From NCBI GenBank assembly GCA_017631745.1, contig JAGBSR010000107.1, positions 1 to 6,332 of the forward strand: a DNA stretch of 6,332 bases, read 5' to 3'. Source of the stretch: Clostridia bacterium (GTDB lineage Bacteria; Bacillota; Clostridia; Oscillospirales; Acutalibacteraceae). The notes beneath the pieces were generated by a model, which saw only the letters and a list, made by a program, of their open reading frames with translations, searched no databases and was not told where the DNA came from. A program made the position numbers and the translations under genes. Shown here one piece after another: positions 6,139 through 6,332 of this stretch (its first letter is position 1; every line of letters begins with the position of its first letter).

Positions 6139-6332
6139 ATGAGTAAATATATAGACCCGGCGTATTCCCTGCTCAAAGAATATGTGCCCGGTGAACAGCC
6201 CAAGGACAAAAAATACATAAAGCTCAACACCAACGAATCCCCCTCCCCTCCCTCACCTGCAGTTATTTCTGCTGTGGACTCTGCCGAGGTTTCAGACCTG
6301 AGGCTTTACAGTGACCCTGAAAGCAGCAAGGT
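6139..6332 (+). CDS. hisC: Histidinol-phosphate aminotransferase HisC (3' end cut by window edge)
   Basis: Only the first 64 codons are present. HisC is a PLP-dependent class I/II aminotransferase that converts imidazole acetol phosphate and glutamate to histidinol phosphate. The N-terminus shows the family pattern: YVPGEQP (15-21), IKLNTNESPSPPSP (28-41, usually LNTNENPYPPSP) and LRLYSDPE (53-60, usually LRLYPDP). The PLP lysine and other catalytic residues lie beyond the edge. The ATG at 6139 comes 2 nt after the hisD TAA, with GAGGA (6128-6132) 6 nt upstream. An unsuppressed amber in hisD would end translation about 210 nt upstream and could lower hisC expression by polarity. Confidence 0.95.
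   Translation, partial: MSKYIDPAYSLLKEYVPGEQPKDKKYIKLNTNESPSPPSPAVISAVDSAEVSDLRLYSDPESSK

Overview
The window looks like chromosomal DNA of a gut-type member of the Firmicutes (class Clostridia, most likely near Ruminococcus/Oscillospiraceae). This rests on an ECF-type folate transporter gene behind a tetrahydrofolate (THF) riboswitch, a secreted BspA-like leucine-rich-repeat protein with fibronectin type III domains, a YerC-type TrpR-family regulator, and a his operon with the short HisG plus HisZ. The organism call is inference from gene content, not from a marker gene.

Left part, minus strand (1-2557): a folT gene runs off the left edge. It has a consensus promoter and a clear THF riboswitch, whose downstream sequence can fold to mask or free the folT ribosome-binding site. 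Upstream of it, on the same strand, lies a 603-residue secreted protein gene (signal peptide, LRR_5 repeats, two cysteine-pair modules, two FnIII domains) that ends in a strong intrinsic terminator. A 19-bp imperfect inverted repeat (17/19 matches) brackets this gene and its terminator.

Middle (2558-2829): the divergent intergenic region holds a GC-rich hairpin, the right copy of the inverted repeat, and a consensus sigma-A-type promoter firing rightwards. A palindrome in the promoter spacer is a plausible operator.

Right part, plus strand (2830-6332): a tight operon yerC-hisZ-hisG-hisD-hisC with gaps of 2-4 nt or short overlaps. YerC is the probable regulator. HisZ and HisG together form the first enzyme of histidine synthesis, HisD catalyses the last two oxidations, and HisC (cut off by the right edge) is the aminotransferase. 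The roughly 28-nt leader leaves no room for a T-box or peptide attenuator, so repressor control is the likely mode.

The most striking observation is an in-frame TAG inside hisD at 5927-5929, right after a zinc-ligand Asp. Normal HisD sequence continues in the same frame, with no other lesion, to a natural TAA at 6134-6136. It is either a recent nonsense mutation, a sequence error, or a read-through site; as written, the truncated enzyme should be inactive. I see no CRISPR array, phage, transposase or defence system, so apart from the points in the findings this is mostly ordinary core metabolism.
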